Assembly (NCBI GenBank): GCA_963791295.1
Contig: CAWBRY010000003.1
Span: forward strand, 1 to 64,000
Direction: 5' to 3'
DNA: 64,000 bases
Source: CAWBRY01 sp963791295
GTDB lineage: Bacteria > Bacteroidota > Bacteroidia > Chitinophagales > Chitinophagaceae
Each line of letters starts with the position of its first letter. Position 1 is the first letter of the stretch. This document shows, one piece after another, positions 61,976 through 64,000 of this stretch. The translations under genes and the position numbers were made by a program. The notes beneath the pieces were generated by a model that was not told the origin of the DNA, ran no database searches, and was given only the letters and a program-made list of their open reading frames with translations.

Positions 61976-64000
61976 CTAAATTTTTGCTCCTAATGAAATA
62001 TAAAACGTTCTGCCGTCTGCTGGCAGGATCCCTGGTCCGGGATACATAGTGATCCTTCTATTAAAATATTTTTCTCCAGTTAAGTTGTTAATGCCGGCAG
62101 AGATGTGGTACTGTTTGGCAAATTGTAAACTCAAGCTCCAATCCCAAACATGATAGGCCGGGATAAGTCCTATTACGCCGTTGGCGCTGGATAAGGTATT
62201 AAACGCATCATTAAATGATTTGCTGGTATAACTATATTGAACGACGGTCGTCAGGTTTTTGTATCGCAGGTTAATGCCGGATTTATTGATCCATTCCGGT
62301 GCGTTTTCAACAAAATTTCCTTTGATGTTTGTGTTTGTACCTCCTTTATTGATCACGCCACTTTCATACCTGGCATGATCGTACGCCAGTGAATTAAATA
62401 TCCGGATATCGCCATCGATGCCTTTAGGCGCAATCCATCTGAGCAATGAAACTTCAACAAATACTTCAACACCTTTTGCCACCGAGTTACCAATATTGGT
62501 GGTAAGAAGATGATTACCACCCCCGGTTGATGGCTGACTCACCAGTCCAATGCGATTGCCATAGAAAAGATAAAAGGCATTGATATCATATCGAAGTATA
62601 TTACCAATATGACCCCTGTAACCAAGATCAATATTATAACCCTTACTATCCTTCAATGAGGGATCTATCTCGTCAACACGATCTGCCGGAGTTACAAATG
62701 CATACAGGTAGGGACGATAAGCCTGTGATATGTTTCCATATAATTGCGACGACCTATCCAATTCATATTGCAGTCCTGCGCCAAACAATGGGAAATTCCT
62801 TTTTCCCTTATAAGCCACCGCTGCCGTAGCATTGTTAATAACACCACTCAGATCCGTTCGAATGATCTCATAGCGGACACCCGGAGTGATAGAAAATCGG
62901 GGAGTCAGCTGAAAAATATTTTCAGCGAAGGCTGCATAGTTGAGAGTTTTAAAATGGAGATCGATCCCATATGGATGCACCAGGGTAAGATCAAAATCGC
63001 TGGCGATCGTTCCTACGCCTTTCTGCCTGCGCTTGGTGACTTCATTGAGGTATTTAATGCCGCCAGATATCACGCTACTTACTTTGCCAATACTGTAATA
63101 GTGCAATATTCTTGCCTCAGCTCCGAACCCACTATAATAGTCTCTGTCTACCTGCCGTGGGTTGTAAGCACCGATGGTTGTGTTAAACGTGTCGGGCATG
63201 TTCCCGGCATTAATGAACTGTACGCTGTTGCGCTGCCCAAATACACTGTGAAGAGTGATTTCGAGGTGAGTGTCATGGGAAATGTTGTATTGAAATTTCA
63301 GAGCGGGAACATTAATAACAGGTTGGAAGTAATTGCGTGTTCGTTCAGAGTGCCGCGGATTATTTGCAAATTGAGCATCTGTCAACCCTCCGGCTATCTG
63401 TTGCACATAATCCATGCGGGAGAATTCAGCAATCAACTTCATCTTATCATTCACCTGGTAAGCAAGGTGTATATAATAAGAATTGTAATTGAAGCGGGCA
63501 TTATCTCTCCAGCCATCGCCATGACGGTTATTGTAAAAAGCATAATAATTTAATTTTCCTTTTGTGCCGCCAACGGCTGTAAATGAATTAAAAAGATGAT
63601 TGGAGCCTGCAGTTTGTTCAGTCTCTATGGCTATCGGTTTGGTACTATCGCCTTCCTTTATCTTATAGTTCATCATTCCCCCGAACTGCGGTCCAAACTG
63701 AAGCGCTGCCGAACCCCGGACCATTTGGATTTCTTCAATAGCCTGAAGAGGCACCGTATAATGGTTTTCGGGATAACCAAATAGATCGGAATTGGTATTG
63801 TACCCATTCTGCCGCATGTTCATTTCTATGGATCGATGAGGATCGGTTCCGCGGGAACCTATGTTCAGCTGGGTGCCTGCTCCGTCCATTTCCCACATAG
63901 TTAAGCCAGGTAGCCGCGCAAACACCGTGCGACCCAGATTTAATTCCAAACCAGGCATTTTATCCAGTAACATTATTGAGTTCGTTCTTTTTCCAGAATA
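61976..64000 (-). CDS. TonB-dependent receptor (5' partial)
   Basis: Most of an outer-membrane TonB-dependent receptor; the reading frame stays open to base 64,000, so the N-terminus (signal peptide and perhaps a carboxypeptidase-like domain) is outside. The plug is visible: ARLPGLTMWEMDGAGTQLN, RGTDPHRSIEMNMRQNGYN and IEEIQMVRGSAALQFGPQFG. A 22-strand-type barrel follows, ending TFYISLGAKI with a terminal aromatic/hydrophobic beta-strand. The plug resembles the FecA/siderophore group. It heads the operon with CMD, MFS, CMD and DUF3179. Confidence 0.92.
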   Translation of the reverse strand, partial: YSGKRTNSIMLLDKMPGLELNLGRTVFARLPGLTMWEMDGAGTQLNIGSRGTDPHRSIEMNMRQNGYNTNSDLFGYPENHYTVPLQAIEEIQMVRGSAALQFGPQFGGMMNYKIKEGDSTKPIAIETEQTAGSNHLFNSFTAVGGTKGKLNYYAFYNNRHGDGWRDNARFNYNSYYIHLAYQVNDKMKLIAEFSRMDYVQQIAGGLTDAQFANNPRHSERTRNYFQPVINVPALKFQYNISHDTHLEITLHSVFGQRNSVQFINAGNMPDTFNTTIGAYNPRQVDRDYYSGFGAEARILHYYSIGKVSSVISGGIKYLNEVTKRRQKGVGTIASDFDLTLVHPYGIDLHFKTLNYAAFAENIFQLTPRFSITPGVRYEIIRTDLSGVINNATAAVAYKGKRNFPLFGAGLQYELDRSSQLYGNISQAYRPYLYAFVTPADRVDEIDPSLKDSKGYNIDLGYRGHIGNILRYDINAFYLFYGNRIGLVSQPSTGGGNHLLTTNIGNSVAKGVEVFVEVSLLRWIAPKGIDGDIRIFNSLAYDHARYESGVINKGGTNTNIKGNFVENAPEWINKSGINLRYKNLTTVVQYSYTSKSFNDAFNTLSSANGVIGLIPAYHVWDWSLSLQFAKQYHISAGINNLTGEKYFNRRITMYPGPGILPADGRTFYISLGAKI

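Overview
The window joins two unrelated genomes. Positions 1 to about 12,018 are very GC-rich (about 70% by eye). They carry actinobacterial genes (F420-type luciferase-like oxidoreductase, PatA/HtrB-like acyltransferase, MoxR/DUF58/VWA trio, L,D-transpeptidase with Thr/Pro-rich linkers), most like an Acidimicrobiia-type actinobacterium. From about 12,018 to 64,000 the DNA is about 40-45% GC and clearly Bacteroidota, probably Chitinophagaceae-like: split MetH, ribosomal protein THX beside HU, DUF6090 and DUF2911 proteins, GH97 and GH20, SemiSWEET, a TonB-dependent receptor and TANNTTTG-type -7 boxes. At the join both flanking genes are cut in mid-domain (an F420 oxidoreductase on +, an adenylate cyclase on -), so I read it as an assembly or library chimera, not a biological insertion.

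Region 1 (1-12,018). Acyltransferase-3/SGNH protein, L,D-transpeptidase, dienelactone hydrolase, an anchored protein of unknown function, a lysophospholipid acyltransferase, a universal stress protein, a SnoaL-like protein, an acyl-CoA synthetase, then moxR-DUF58-VWA and the truncated oxidoreductase. Most genes carry frameshifts (about twenty), which looks like low consensus quality rather than decay.

Region 2 (12,018-25,800). Signalling and accessory genes: truncated cyclase, FtsX-type permease, PD-(D/E)XK-like protein, TPR histidine kinase (one frameshift), creatininase-family protein (one frameshift in a G run), two exported VOC-fold proteins, DUF2911, DoxX, DUF6090 and TPR proteins. A tRNA-Arg(CCU) gene directly follows, and supplies the stop codon of, a GIY-YIG nuclease gene. 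On the other side of the nuclease lies a second tRNA-Arg copy broken by two GC-rich palindromes. More tRNA/palindrome debris lies at 20.4 kb and 13.15 kb.

Region 3 (25,900-49,400). Housekeeping and carbohydrate genes: GH20, UvrD/AddA-like helicase-nuclease, RecR, the two MetH halves separated by an exactly fitting 31-codon ORF and preceded by a promoter and a structured leader, HAD, SemiSWEET, GH97, LOG protein, exonuclease III, HU, THX, PdxH, coiled-coil protein, PyrH, methyltransferase, and tsf-rpsB-rpsI-rplM.

Region 4 (49,500-58,350). A sugar locus: SLC45-like MFS, fructokinase and amylosucrase on +, facing trehalase, a second MFS and a LacI regulator on -. The logic is import of sucrose, transfer of its glucosyl unit to glucan, phosphorylation of the released fructose, plus trehalose hydrolysis.

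Region 5 (58,397-64,000). A tightly packed minus-strand operon: TonB-dependent receptor (running off the window), CMD/AhpD-fold protein, MFS transporter, second CMD/AhpD-fold protein and a DUF3179 membrane protein. It looks like an outer-to-inner membrane uptake and conversion system for an unidentified small molecule.
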